Shown here: in pieces, positions 1 to 10,965 of the stretch
How the letters are laid out: each line of letters begins with the position of its first letter
Position numbering within the stretch: the stretch's first letter is position 1
NCBI GenBank assembly: GCA_023053685.1
Contig: JALIGW010000001.1
Location: 65,291,740-65,355,739 of the forward strand
From: Diadophis punctatus similis
Taxonomy: Eukaryota > Chordata > Lepidosauria > Squamata > Dipsadidae
Direction of reading: 5' to 3'
DNA length: 64,000 bases
Translations under genes and position numbers: made by a program
The notes under the pieces: generated by a model
What the model saw: the letters and a program-made list of their open reading frames with translations, nothing else
Databases searched by the model: none
What the model was told of the DNA's origin: nothing

Positions 1-353
1 AGGAAAGAAAGATGGTAGGAAGGAAGACAGACAGAAAAAGAAAGGAGGGAGGGAAGGGAAGGGAGGGATGTAGCAAAGAAAAAGGAAAGAAAGAAAGAAA
101 AAGAAAGAAAGAAAGATGGTAGGTAGGAATGTAGACAGAAAGAAAGAAAGAAAGATGGTAGGTAGGAATGTAGACAGAAAGAAAGAAAGAAAAGATAGTA
201 GGTAGGAAGGAAGACAGTCAAAAAGAAAGGAGGGAAGGGAAGGGAAGGGAGGGAAGAAAGAAAGAAAAAGGAAAGAAAGAGGGAGGAAGGAAGGAAGACA
301 GAAAGAAAGAAGAAGGAAAGAAAGAAAGAAAGAAAGAAAAAGTAGAAAGGAAA

Positions 354-426
<73 letters not shown>

Positions 427-518
427 GATGGAAGGAAGGAAGAAAGAAAGAAAGAAAGATGGTAGGAAGGAAGGAAGACAGAAAGAAAGAAAAAGAAAGA
501 AAGAAGGGGAAGGGAGGA

Positions 519-594
<76 letters not shown>

Positions 595-605
595 GATGGA
601 AGGAA

Positions 606-687
<82 letters not shown>

Positions 688-688
688 A
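1..688. repeat. (GAAA)n / (GGAA)n compound microsatellite
   Basis: About 690 bases of almost pure purine on the + strand. Imperfect GAAA, GGAA and GATGGTAGG units precede two long clean GAAA arrays (about 357-424 and 529-592, then 610-688). The lysine/glutamate/arginine-rich open frames here are translations of the repeat and are not genes. The left end of the array lies outside the window. Confidence 0.97.
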
Positions 689-765
689 TTATGACCACAA
701 TTGAGCCTAACATTTTGGTTGCTAAGCAAGAGCGTTGTTAATTGAGTTTCACCACATTTTACAAG
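689..765 (-). mobile_element. Tc1/mariner-like remnant
   Basis: The text GACCACAATTGAGCC followed by GTTGCTAAG and a CATTTTACAA segment matches, as a diverged relative, the right-hand end of the TA-flanked element at 53357-53712. It is cut off on the left by the GAAA array and on the right by GC-rich hAT-like DNA. Confidence 0.5.
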
Positions 766-891
766 TTGGCCATGCCCACCCGGTCACCTGACCACTAAGC
801 CACGCCCACCTGAGGGGGTGGGGTGGGGGGCGGTGAGGATGAGTTTGTAGTACCAAGGGGGCGGTGGACTGAAAAAGTTTGGGAACCACTG
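766..891. mobile_element. hAT-type right terminus fragment
   Basis: This GC-rich stretch ends in GTTTGGGAACCACTG, the reverse complement of a typical hAT/Charlie terminus (CAGTGGTTCCC). The left terminus and its 8-bp duplication could not be found, so it is a fragment. Confidence 0.55.
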
Positions 892-899
892 CTCTATTC

Positions 900-2572
900 T
901 ATTACATTGTGGGCCACTCAAATTACATTGTAAGCCACTCAGGGGGGCTTCAAACGGTGATATGGGCAGCATATAAAGTTAATAAGTAAATAAAAAATAA
1001 AATATTATTGATACAAAATCAAGACTAATGACTACAAACATGCTGAATTTCCTGGTTGCAGTTGAAGTATCAGATAAGGGCATTCTTGGGCACTAGCCCT
1101 TGAGTTATCAAGAAGCAAAGAATTAGTGAAAAAATTACAACAAAGGGAAAAAAGTATATCATTTTAACATTAAATGCAATCCTATATATACTTATTTAAT
1201 ACAATTATTGTTCAAGTACATATTTATTTCTAATACATTCATATAACCATCTAGATGACCATCCACAGGCAAACAAGGCTGTGGATTTATTTTTGTACCA
1301 ACTTGCCATCCGTATTAGGAAAATGCAGGAATGGGAAGTTCTGGTCCTCCAAATGTTGATTCACTACAACTCCCAGGATCCTCAGTCAGCATGACTAATA
1401 ATGAAATTATCTGGGAGTGGCATTGAGCAAAAGTTAGAAGGGTATCGTTCCCTCATCCAGGAGAGTGTGTTACATTTGAAGATATCTATGGATACTTCTT
1501 CCTCTCTTTTTTTCCTAGCCTCCCAAAAATTTAGAAATAATCCATCTCTCTGTGAAGTCATCTATTCTATTTAATTGTTATTGACTGACTATGTGAGAAG
1601 AAACCTGGCCTCAACCAGAGGGAAAGGGCATATTCCCACCTGGCTTCTATTCCTTCTGTAGCTAATCTGCACAACCTGCTTGCAGTGCCATGACTGGTAG
1701 ACTTATTACTACCAGTCCCAATAATTCCATTAATTCCAATAATTAGCAAAAGCTCTGCAGAACTTGTATGCCACCCTTCCTCCCTTATTATGCTCAATAG
1801 CTGAGTTTCATGAAGACACTTCTCTTCTTCTGAAAGCTAAGAATCATATACTGATTTTATCCAATGGGACATTAAGACATGATATGTCTGTGGTCTGAAC
1901 TTTAAAAAAAATCACTGTATGAGACTGGTTTGCACAGCTCCCAGCAGTCCTCCAGCAAAGCCCAAGGTAACCCAAAACACAGATTTGGGGACAGCAATTT
2001 TCCTATCAGTTGATGATACGCAGACCTTATTCACAAGCAAACTATTGTTTGGGAGGAGGCCTCCCACAGATCCAGAAAAGCGGGTCAACTACAGGAGCAG
2101 TATGTCTGATTCTCTCATGATTTTCCCTCAGCTTCCCTTCATATTCCCATCATCATCCACACATAACCTACTTCTGTACATTGACAAGCAGAGTTGTCCC
2201 TATTTCCTGTATCGGATACAAAATATAACCAGCAAAACAAGTTTTAAAAGGCAGCCTTCAAACTTGGAAGAGAGGATACAACTGTTTCATAGGCATTTTT
2301 CTTATCAATATACTTTTCTGCCCCTATCAACTCTACATTGAGACTCCTCATATGACCATCCCATAGCAAACCTCACAAATACACAGAATACAAAGCATCC
2401 TCAGAAATCCCATAAGGCAGTACAGTTGCAGACGCAACACTTGTCTTGCTGTATATCCAGGGAAGAAAGCTATCTTGGTAACTGTCCCCTCATTTTGAGA
2501 ATGTGATATCATTCTGCTGGTTAACCTGGAGGCATCCTTCCTCAGTCTGGTTTCCTTGAAATATTCTGGTTT
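900..2572. other. Intergenic, no gene recognised
   Basis: Unique-looking AT-rich DNA. An open frame at 1919-2341 (+, 140 codons) has no recognisable domain, low-complexity composition and no splice or promoter context. I treat it as chance. Confidence 0.6.
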
Positions 2573-2577
2573 ACAAT

Positions 2578-2803
2578 TGTTATGGACGGACGGACGTAGT
2601 GATTATTTGCAAAGCCGCCGCTGATTGGCTAATCTAGCAGCGGGAGAAATAAACTCCTGTCAGTGGCCAGCAGGCTTCAGGGAAGCCCTTAAAAGCAGCT
2701 TCCCTGCAGCCTGCCGGCAGTCCGTATTAGTTCTAACTAATAGACAATAAAGGTGCTGAACTGTTCCTGTGACTCGCCTCTTCATTTACGCGCGAGCTTA
2801 ACA
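2578..2803 (+). mobile_element. Solo LTR, + orientation
   Basis: A 226-bp unit starts TGTTATGG and ends CTTAACA, with the TG...CA inverted ends typical of LTRs. It is flanked by a perfect 5-bp duplication acaat (2573-2577 and 2804-2808). Inside are a CCAAT-type motif (GATTGGCTAAT), a TTAAAAG TATA-like box and an AATAAA signal in promoter-to-polyA order. There is no internal retroelement DNA, so it is a solo LTR left by recombination. A relative lies at 15885-16091 in the opposite orientation. Confidence 0.85.
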
Positions 2804-2808
2804 ACAAT

Positions 2809-4354
2809 CATGCCACAGATTCATTTATTTGCTGGTAGGTCCCAGTGACTACAGTTAAATGTATTTCAGTAAAAGTGTGCACTTAGAATTATACCCTAGA
2901 GCCCAAGATGATCTACTTAGTTACTCAAGGAATAATTAGGATCAATCCAAGTTTTGTTAACATCTGAAAGTTATTCTTTTTAACAAGCGTTTGGATTTCC
3001 TGCTTGCTAGATCATTCTCTGTGTGTGTGTGCTTGTGTGCATTGTGTTGCCTTTTTAGCATATTTGTTCTTTTGCAGTCCTGCTATATTTTAATTGTTTG
3101 CAGGAACATTGGTCTGTTTTTGTTAGCTGTTTTCAATATATTCATTGGGGATAGATGAAGGAAAGGAAATAGATCTTTTATTATTAACAAACAAACAATT
3201 CAGGATGGCAGTCAAAAAGGCCTCTCCCAAAATTTCACTGGTTGATCATCATAGCTGAAGCTGACAAAAGTTCCAAGATGATAAATGACAGCACCCGTCT
3301 ATGAGTCCATCCAAAGGGAGTTCTGCAGAAACTCACATATGGAACTGTAGGATGCAATTCCATATCTGGATTGCATTAGGTGAGGGGAATGTTTCCAACT
3401 GGATGAATTTTGTTCTCCTTTTGAAGGGCCAAATCAAATGGATAATATACAAAGTTCCACTGACTGATATGCCACAAAGATTTCCTCCATGTTTCTTCAC
3501 ACAAGATGCTACTTGGAAAAACTGATCCCCTGAGCCAGCTTTCCCTCAACCTAAAGGTTTTCCCTCCAGAATTTGTTTTGGGCATTAATTTCCAAAATTC
3601 TAGAAAGCATGATCTTACAATTAAGAAATTGAGTTTGAATATGTCCAGAAATCATCAGATCAGTGAAGACTATAGTAGGGTATGAAGTGTGTATGGTTAC
3701 AAGAAGAAGACCAAATTTAATAGATATAATTTTCTTCACTTGGGTATATGAAAGAATCCAACTGATATGAAAGAGTCTCAGCCTGCAGTAAATCAATTTT
3801 GTGATTTTGATTTTTTTTAAAATTTAGCACTATAATAATATTCAGGAAAACCCCATTCTGGCCATAAAAAATAAGAATCATTTCGAGCATTAGAGTTTTC
3901 AAGTGGAGCAAAGAAATTGCAAAGGCAATTGAGAGCATTTTTTTTCTCCTTTCCTTTCCAAATAAAATTGTGCCAAGGACTCAAAAGTTTCAAGTCACAA
4001 GATAATACTCAACAAATAATACAAAAACGATGATATTTCTGCTTATTTAACCATTCCTTCTCAAGTGATTTACACTAACAAAAATATGTAATCCTTTATT
4101 ATATTAAATAAACACCAAAACATTCAACCAGGCTTTCAGTTATAGCGCTTTTAGATCAGGCTTGGAATGGTATAACTTTTTTTGACAAGGGCATTTTGTT
4201 TGAATATTGGTTTAATTTAATTTTTAATTAAAATGGACAGATACAAACTGCCCATTTTTAAGAATCATCTCTGGATAGAAAATGCTGTTTCTTTTGAACA
4301 TACACATACACATTTTTAAGGCCTAATAAAGAACAGTTATTGCTACTAAAATTA
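2809..4354. other. Intergenic, nothing recognised
   Basis: AT-rich, with a short (GT)n tract near 3018-3034. Open frames on both strands are under 95 codons and show no known domain. Confidence 0.6.
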
Positions 4355-4362
4355 GTGATAGG

Positions 4363-4785
4363 CAGGGGCGAGTTGCTTACTTACCGAGACCGGTGCACTG
4401 CTCCGCGTTTCTTCATGCTGCGTGTGTGCGTGTGTGTGCTATGTGCATGCACCCCCTCACGAGATTTTGCTTCTGCACATGCGCGGAAGCAAAATTGCGC
4501 TGAAATCTTGCAAGGGGATGCACACGTGCGCGAGATTTCAGTGCGATTTTACTTCCGCGCATGCGCAGAAGCAAAATCTCACCAAAATCTCTTGCGTGCA
4601 CGCATCCCCTCATGAGATTTCATGCATGCGCAGAAGCAAAATTGTCCAAAAATTCATAAAAAAAGATGGCAACGTGCGTGACTGCCCGGTGGAAACGGTA
4701 CTGGAGCAGTCACGCGCAAATTGCGTTATCAGCGGGTCCCTACTGGAGCTACGCACTGGGCCATACCGGTAGGAACCCACCCCTG
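4363..4785. mobile_element. Non-autonomous hAT, family B
   Basis: Starts CAGGGGCGAGTTGC and ends GGAACCCACCCCTG. The flanks are gtgatagg (4355-4362) and atgatagg (4786-4793), an 8-bp duplication with one mismatch. The interior is CpG-rich, with repeated blocks of reverse-related GCAAAATC and GAGATTT sequence and a perfect NRF1-type palindrome at 4556-4567. Overlapping open frames on both strands come from the internal repeats. Confidence 0.88.
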
Positions 4786-4793
4786 ATGATAGG

Positions 4794-5507
4794 GCTATGC
4801 CAGAGTTGAACTGTGGACTGCAATTCCCCATGGAATAATAAGCAACTAAGAAGGTATCAACATCATTTTTTTAAATGATGATCAGGCTTACCAGGCAAAG
4901 CAAGAACATTTCAAAACCTATTCCTACTTTGTCCGGACAAGCTCATAGAAGACTTACCCAGAAAAAGTATGGGAAAAAAACCCACAATGAGTTTTCAGAG
5001 ATGGCTAAACTTGTGGCTCGGCTCTATCCATCTTTCAAAACCATCGGCCAATCCCAGCAGCACAATGGTTTCCTGTGTGAAGTAGAAAGCCATAGTTTGT
5101 GGAATGTCTAGAAGTATCTAAGAAGAATTTGGAAAATAATGGAGTTTTATTGTCAATGTGAAGAAAGTTTAGCCAGTTGGTCTCTTTTACTTTTGTGAAG
5201 AGGAAGGCATTCAGTTTACTGGTCACGAACTAAGCCCTGGTTGACTGACACTCTTCTAACTTCATCTCATGACAAATTGTTGGTTCTGTGTGAGCTCTGA
5301 ACTAATCACATCCCTGTGTTTATAGTATCTCAAGTGAGATTTAAACTGGATTTACTAGGATTGGGAGGAAAGAAAGGATGGTTTTCTGAAAGATCCCATA
5401 CTTAACCAGAACATTTAGAAAACATGGAATTAAGTACAAATTACATCTGTTTCTCTCTCTACTTCTCTATCTTATGACCAGACGAAAGACAATTGGAATA
5501 TGGGAAC
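4794..5507. other. Intergenic, nothing recognised
   Basis: Unique-looking AT-rich sequence with only short open frames. Confidence 0.55.
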
Positions 5508-5520
5508 AACAGAGCAAAAG

Positions 5521-5701
5521 TCCCAATGGTGCTTTTTTCAAGAGGCAACTGGACTTTCCGGTTTTTCTTTGAAGACATTTCGCTTCTCATCCAAGATGGA
5601 TGAGAAGTGAACATCTTCAAAGAAAAACCAGAAAGTCCAGTTGCCTCTTGAAAAAAGCACCATTGGGACAACCATGACCTGGATGACTGAGAAACTCCAT
5701 A
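5521..5701 (+). mobile_element. Foldback retroposon-like element (copy 1)
   Basis: Two arms of about 73 bp are reverse complements: TCCCAATGGTGC...TTCTCATCCA and TGGATGAGAA...CATTGGGA. An unpaired tail follows, ending TGACTGAGAAACTCCATA. A perfect 13-bp direct repeat aacagagcaaaag flanks it (5508-5520 and 5702-5714). The same family recurs at 17346, 20030, 35709, 45736 and 52536. The duplication length suggests target-primed insertion rather than cut-and-paste. Confidence 0.85.
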
Positions 5702-5881
5702 AACAGAGCAAAAGGTGTCCTTAATGCTTTCATTATATATTATTTCTCCAAACTGCTTCCTCGAAATTTACTACACTGCAAAGTTGCTAAGGGAAAGACA
5801 TTTTGGCAGACTCCATGTGTACAATTTCAATCACTCCCTACTCACATAATTCACAAAATGGTCACTACTGACCATTTAGAG

Positions 5882-6370
5882 CAGCAGTTCTCAACCTGTG
5901 GGTCACGACCCCTTTGGGAGTTGAACGATCCTTTCACAGGGGTCGCCTAAGACCATCGGAAAACACATATTTCCGATGGTCTTAGGAACCGAGACACCGC
6001 TCCTCTATCTATCTCCAGCAGGTCCACCCACATGCAAATAGACTACTGCAAAAAAAAATGTACCGTGGGAACTTCTGATCATGCGCAGAAGCCAAATTTC
6101 CGGCACTGTGCATGCATCGCCATCTTGTTTTCGGCTTTTTTTTTGCAATTTTGTTTTTAAAAATCGGCACTGCGCATGCGTGTGTGCGCAAAGCGCATGC
6201 ATGCCCACGAGGCACGGCCACGCAGCGCAGGAGGAAGCGAACCAGCAGCGAGGTAAGTTAGAACCCACCCATGAGTTTCCTAATAATTTTATTATTTTAT
6301 GGTTGGGGATCACCACAACATGAGGAACTGTATTAAAGGGTCGCGGCATTAGGAAGGTTGAGAACCACTG
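5882..6370. mobile_element. Non-autonomous hAT (Charlie-like termini)
   Basis: Termini CAGCAGTTCTCAACCTG and AAGGTTGAGAACCACTG are inverted repeats. A perfect 8-bp duplication atttagag lies at 5874-5881 and 6371-6378. The interior includes a short palindrome near 5955-5990 and CpG-rich GCGCATGCGTG motifs. No transposase frame is present. Confidence 0.9.
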
Positions 6371-6400
6371 ATTTAGAGGAACAGCATGCTTCAAATAAAA

Positions 6401-6635
6401 AATAGCACTTAGACTTATATACCACTTCACAGTGCTTTACAGCCCTCTCTAAGCGGTTTACAGAGTCAGCATATTTCCCCCAACAATCTGGGTCCCCATT
6501 TTACCCACCTCGGAAGGATGGAAGGCTGAGTTAACCTTGATCCTGGTGAGATTCGATCTGCCAAACTGCTGGCAGCCGGTGATCAGCAGAAGTAGCCTGC
6601 AGTACTGCACTCTAACCACTGCGCCACCACAGCTC
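6401..6635 (-). mobile_element. Squamate tRNA-derived SINE
   Basis: Read on the minus strand it begins GAGCTGTGGTGGCGCAGTGG (A box TGGCGCAGTGG). A degenerate B box and a body with GGGTAAAATGGGGACC and CTCTGTAAACCGC follow, ending with an AGTGCTATT tail. Other copies are at 21491, 29942, 33104 and 41330. The family resembles Squam-type SINEs; the exact subfamily was not determined. Confidence 0.82.
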
Positions 6636-6696
6636 CAAAGAATATTTTATCTGTGTTGAAGATTGAAGGACTAAAGCCAGAGCCTGGGAATAAAAC

Positions 6697-7006
6697 CAGG
6701 GGTGAAATCCTCCCGGTTCACTCTTTCCTGTCAGTCGCCGCAGAGCCTTTGGAGCTGGTGGCGTTCGCGGCGCGGGGCTGCCCCCGCCCGCTTCCCCCGC
6801 CCGCCTGGACACTGCCATTTGCGTTCTTTTGCCCTCTGGGCATGCAGAACGCTTTGCGCATGTGCAGAGGACAAAAGAACTCAAATGGCAATGTCCAGAC
6901 GGGCTGGGAAAGCGGGTGGGGGCAGCCCCGTGCCGCGAACGCCACCAGTTCCAAAGGCTCTGCGGCGACCGACAGGTAAAAGCGAACCGGGAGGATTTCA
7001 CCCCTG
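6697..7006. mobile_element. hAT family B, near-palindromic copy
   Basis: Termini CAGGGGTGAAATCC and GGATTTCACCCCTG, with the 8-bp duplication aataaaac / aataaagc (6689-6696, 7007-7014). The whole unit folds back on itself. The left arm carries the CGCCGCAGAGCCTTTGGA block and the right arm its near reverse complement, which explains the matching open frames on both strands. Confidence 0.88.
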
Positions 7007-7014
7007 AATAAAGC

Positions 7015-7887
7015 ACATTGATTTCAGAAGGATGTGCTACTTCTGAAAACCCCGCACAGAACTATGCATACTTATCTTGACAGGTCTACCTAATATCATT
7101 TCACATCTGAATAGATATACTTAATGTTGTACCATAAGGATATGGTATTATTGGGCACAATAGAATTGGAATTATTGGGCACAATAGGAGTTGAAAGAAG
7201 TGATTGCATTGCATGCAGATGACTGAAATCTGTTAAGTAGTCTTGATAAAAACAGACCTAATATATAATATGCAAGAATGGGTGAAGTTCATGCAGTTTT
7301 TCAAGGAACACCAGAACTGTCACTCCCCCCCCCCCCCCGCGAATGTGTCAGACCACGACCAGAACATTATAAACCACTTCCTGTTCTTGAAGATTTACTT
7401 TTGGAAAGCTACTAAATAAATGGCTGGTTGGACACATATTGGAAGGAAAATGGATTATTTCAATATCCTCCAGAAAGCTCCATTCCCACAAGTATGAATT
7501 TTGCAGCAAGCTATAACATAAGATTCAACGCAGAGAAAACAGAAAGAACAAATGGTGTCTGTTACTCTGAAGACATTTTTCTAGAATAGCAAAGGGCTGA
7601 TAGAATCTTCAGCAAGTATTTCACTGGCTTTGAAAATTCATTGTAACTGGTAATGAAATAGTAGAAACTGTTTGTTCCTCCTCATATCTACCCCGCTATC
7701 CTGTCTTTTTATAGATTTATTTTTTTCCTAATGTTTAGGCATTACTGGCTATTTTTCTCCCAGGCATGAGAAAAATATCTGTTCAGAACCTACCTTCATT
7801 CACACATTCCATGGCTATAAAGTGTCTACTCTCTCTGCTAGGCTAAATGAGTCTATTGTAAGGTTTTGTTTTGTGGGTGTAAGAGGG
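7015..7887. other. Intergenic, nothing recognised
   Basis: AT-rich sequence with a poly-C run at about 7325-7338. No coding signal or clear repeat was seen. Confidence 0.55.
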
Positions 7888-8448
7888 GGTTAGATTTAGA
7901 TTTATTATTAGAGTTGGAAGGGACCTTGTAGGTCATCTAGTCCAACCCCCTGCTCAAGCAGGAGTTCCTACACCAGTGATGGCGAACCTTTTTTTCCTCG
8001 GGTGCCGAAAGTGCATACGCATGTGCTATCGCACATGCGCGAGTGCCAACACCCATAATTCACTGCCTGGGAAGGGCAAAAACGGCCTCCCCTGCCCCCC
8101 CCAGAGGCTCTCTGGAGGCCGGAAATGACCCATTTCCCAACTTCTGGTGGGCCTCCCTAGGCTCCAGAGGCTTCCCTGGAGCATGGGGAGAGCAAAACCG
8201 CCCTCCCCCGTCCCCCCGGAGGCCCTCCAGAAGCCAAAAACACCCTCCCAGAGCCTCTGTGCAAGCCAAAAAATAGGTGGCCGGCACGCACATGCGCACT
8301 GGAGCTGAGCTAGGCAATGGCTCGCGTGCCGGCAGATATGGCTCCGCGTGCCACCTGTGGCACCCTGTGCCATAGGTTCGCCATCACTGTCCTACACCAT
8401 TTGAGACAGATGGCAGTCCAGTCTCCCCTTGAAGGTCGCAAGTGTTGG
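7888..8448 (-). mobile_element. CR1 LINE 3' end, split by a hAT
   Basis: The minus-strand CR1 3' end (on the + strand TTATTATTAGAGTTGGAAGG then GGTCATCTAGTCCAACC) matches the 3' end of the long CR1 at 55555. It is interrupted at 7974-8389 by a hAT and resumes at 8398 with the CATTTGAGACAGATGGCAG segment. Confidence 0.85.
7974..8389. mobile_element. Non-autonomous hAT, family C (GATGGCGAACC)
   Basis: Termini CAGTGATGGCGAACC and GGTTCGCCATCACTG are perfect inverted repeats. The 8-bp duplication tcctacac lies at 7966-7973 and 8390-8397. The GC-rich interior repeats GGAGGCC / GGCCTCC blocks. It is inserted in a CR1 fragment, so it is younger than that CR1. Confidence 0.93.
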
Positions 8449-9869
8449 GTATTTTTGGTTTTGTTTGTTTTGTGGAGATGAGTTCGATTTCTCCCCACTC
8501 CCCCCAAACCTCCAAACATTTCATGATGTATCTTGAAACTCCCCAAAACTTTTAAATATCTCCCCACCCTAAATCAGCACTTTTTCTGCTAATTCCATAG
8601 CTGTTTCTAGAAATAGGATATTTCATATTAAGTTTTGTTTATAGTTCTACAGACAGCAGGAATCAGATCACTTTCATTTTCCAACTTCCAGAGTCAAATA
8701 GTCTCTCGGTTTTTCTTTAGCCTGGCTAATTTCCCACAACTTTTTTCTACCTCTCACTGATTACCCAAATTTATGGTTTGTAATCCACAGCTCACTCATG
8801 GAAAACCCCTGCAAATCTTTTTCATCATGCACTGACATTCAACGTTCTCATCTGTCTCAGAAATAAAGGAAGTTCCAACTTCTGCTTCCGAGAACTAACT
8901 CTCTCTCTCTCTCTGCCATTCAAAACGCAGAGTGCGTGTGGCCTGGAAGCACGTTTACATGCAGCTTGTTCCGAGTCGGAGTAAGGCTATTTTTCACGTA
9001 TGTTTCCAGACATGAGTCAACCACTCACCCGGTTTGGAGTTATTACGGCTGCAGAAGTAAGATTTCATGTGTGTCATCATGACAGCTTTTGGAAATAGCA
9101 GAGTGTCTAGCCAAGCCACACAGGAGAATAGAATGAATCTAAAGGATCCAAACCATCCCCATTTGGGGAGATTGCCTTTATATATCACTTTATATTAATA
9201 TATATATATATATATATATAAAAGATAAAAGTATGACTAGTATCAAATTGATGCCTTCGCCCTCCACTTTCTTACCACATCTCCCAGTGGTAAAACGTTT
9301 CAGGGCATAGTAATTCCTTATTCAGGCTTCATCACTATTGGGACAGTGATTACTGAGCAACTAAAGAGATTTGAACAGATCTCTCCTCCAACTTCCCTGT
9401 GGCTGCAATCAGTTTCTTTCACAACTGAGCCTTTTCTCACTTGCATCTAACCGCAGGACAAACATGTCCCAAGCAACATGTTGGGTCCTCATGCTGTTGA
9501 CTTCACCTGAACCACATCCTACCCTTGTGGCAGTGTTAAGATTCACCAGTATTAAAGTCATGTGATATTAATTTTAAACTTAATAATACTTAATAATTAG
9601 TTTCCCCCTTATTCTTCCCCCTAATCATTATCTGATGATGCCCCCCCCCCGTTCCTCTATATATGTGGTGAGAAAGTATGAAGAAGAGTGTATTACATTC
9701 ACTTGAACCTAGGTACCATGATCCAAAGGACATTATATACTAATATAAGTCCTAAATTATACATGAATTATGTTACATTCAAGTGAATATGAGCATAGTT
9801 TTCCATAGTTTTCCACAGACTTCAGAGGATAATCAGAACTTCAGAAAAAACAATTACTGCCAACCTGCC
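8449..9869. other. Intergenic, with short (TA)n
   Basis: A short (TA)n tract at about 9197-9221 and a poly-C run near 9640. Otherwise unique AT-rich DNA without a recognised gene. Confidence 0.55.
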
Positions 9870-10209
9870 TTCCATTGAGGACCTGTATACTGCACGAGTC
9901 AAAAAGAGGGCCGTGAAAATATTTACTGACCCCTCGCATCCTGGACATAAATTATTTCAACTCCTACCCTCAAAACGGCACTATAGAGCACTGCACACCA
10001 AGACAACTAGACACAGGAACAGTTTTTTCCCGAACGCCATCACTCTGCTAAACAAATAATTACCTCAGCCTGATTGCTTATTTGTACCCTATGACAATCA
10101 TTAAGTGTTGTACCTCATGATTCTTGACAAATATATCCTTTCTTTTGTTTACACTGAGAGCATATGCACCAAATTCCTTGTGTATCCAATCACACTTGGC
10201 CAATAAAGA
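9870..10209 (+). mobile_element. LINE 3' end (jockey-superfamily RT C-terminus)
   Basis: The + strand encodes remnants such as FTDPSHPGHKLFQLLPSK and an RTTRHRNSFFPNAI-like block (here TTRHRNSFFPNAITLLNK), the C-terminal tail of a non-LTR retrotransposon ORF2. A short UTR follows, ending TTGGCCAATAAAGAATTC and running straight into the pentamer tract. The 5' end is truncated. Confidence 0.75.
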
Positions 10210-10309
10210 ATTCTATTCTGTTCTGTTCTGTTCTGTTCTGTTCTGTTCTATTCTATTCTATTCTATTCTATTCTATTCTATTCTATTCTATTCTATTCTA
10301 TTCTATTCT
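10210..10309 (+). repeat. (TTCTG)n(TTCTA)n pentanucleotide tract
   Basis: About 6 TTCTG-type units are followed by about 13 TTCTA units. The tract directly continues the AATAAAGAATTC tail of the upstream LINE, so it appears to have grown from the LINE tail. Confidence 0.95.
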
Positions 10310-10315
10310 TTAGAC

Positions 10316-10459
10316 CATAGGTCTTCAAACTTGGCAACTTTAAGACTTGTGGACTTCAACTCCCAGAATTCCACAGCCAGCAAAGTTAACAAAGCTGGCT
10401 GTGGAATTCTGGGAGTTGAAGTCCACAAGTCTTAAAGTTGCCAAGTTTGGGGAACCCTG
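10316..10459. mobile_element. Perfectly centred palindromic hAT MITE
   Basis: A 144-bp unit with 8-bp duplication ctttagac / ctttacac (10308-10315, 10460-10467). Positions 10326-10449 form a near-perfect palindrome without a spacer, centred on GTTAAC at 10385-10390. The arms contain the GACTTCAACTCCCAGAATTC block. The 5' copy of the duplication abuts the pentamer tract. Confidence 0.88.
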
Positions 10460-10589
10460 CTTTACACCTTCCCCTTTGAATGAATGGACACAAGCAAAGG
10501 GTAGGACCATGAACAGCTTGCACACCATATTCATTGTCTCCTTTCAAGCCCCATGCATTCAATGAATACCTGAACTTGGTTACAATGCA

Positions 10590-10965
10590 GCTAGATTCCC
10601 AGGGCTTACATAAGGATGGGGAAGACTTTCAAGAAACTCCATTGCTAAGCAACACTGTTATAAGGCAGGATGGCCATCGTCATGCCAATTACAATGGCAA
10701 TTCCAGTTGTCTGTTACCATTGTTAGGCAAATCCCACCTGGTTGCAGCATCGCATGGTCACCTGACTGCCACTTGTGACCTCCTACCCACTTCCACATTG
10801 ACGTTGCTTGTCAGAAGCCATCAGTGAAGGTTGCAAATGGTGATCACATGACCGTGGGATTTTGCAATATCATAATTGCAGGCTGGACACCAAGCTTCTG
10901 AATCACAATCATGAGACCGTGGGAACACTGTGATGGTTGCAACTATGATGGTCCATCACAAGTAC
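10590..10965. mobile_element. Tc1/mariner-like remnant, diverged
   Basis: Segments such as ATTGCTAAGCAACACTGTTA, GGTCACCTGACTGCCA and GATCACATGACCGTGGGA resemble the interior of the TA-flanked family seen at 53357. The termini are not preserved. Confidence 0.5.

Noticed and set aside
428..704. Lysine/arginine-rich frames of 81-88 codons
   Set aside because: Translation of the GAAA array; no other coding evidence.
1919..2341. 140-codon + frame
   Set aside because: No recognisable domain, no promoter or splice context, ordinary intergenic composition. Kept only as a note.
6612..7016. Overlapping frames on both strands with similar proteins
   Set aside because: Caused by the palindromic structure of the hAT copy.
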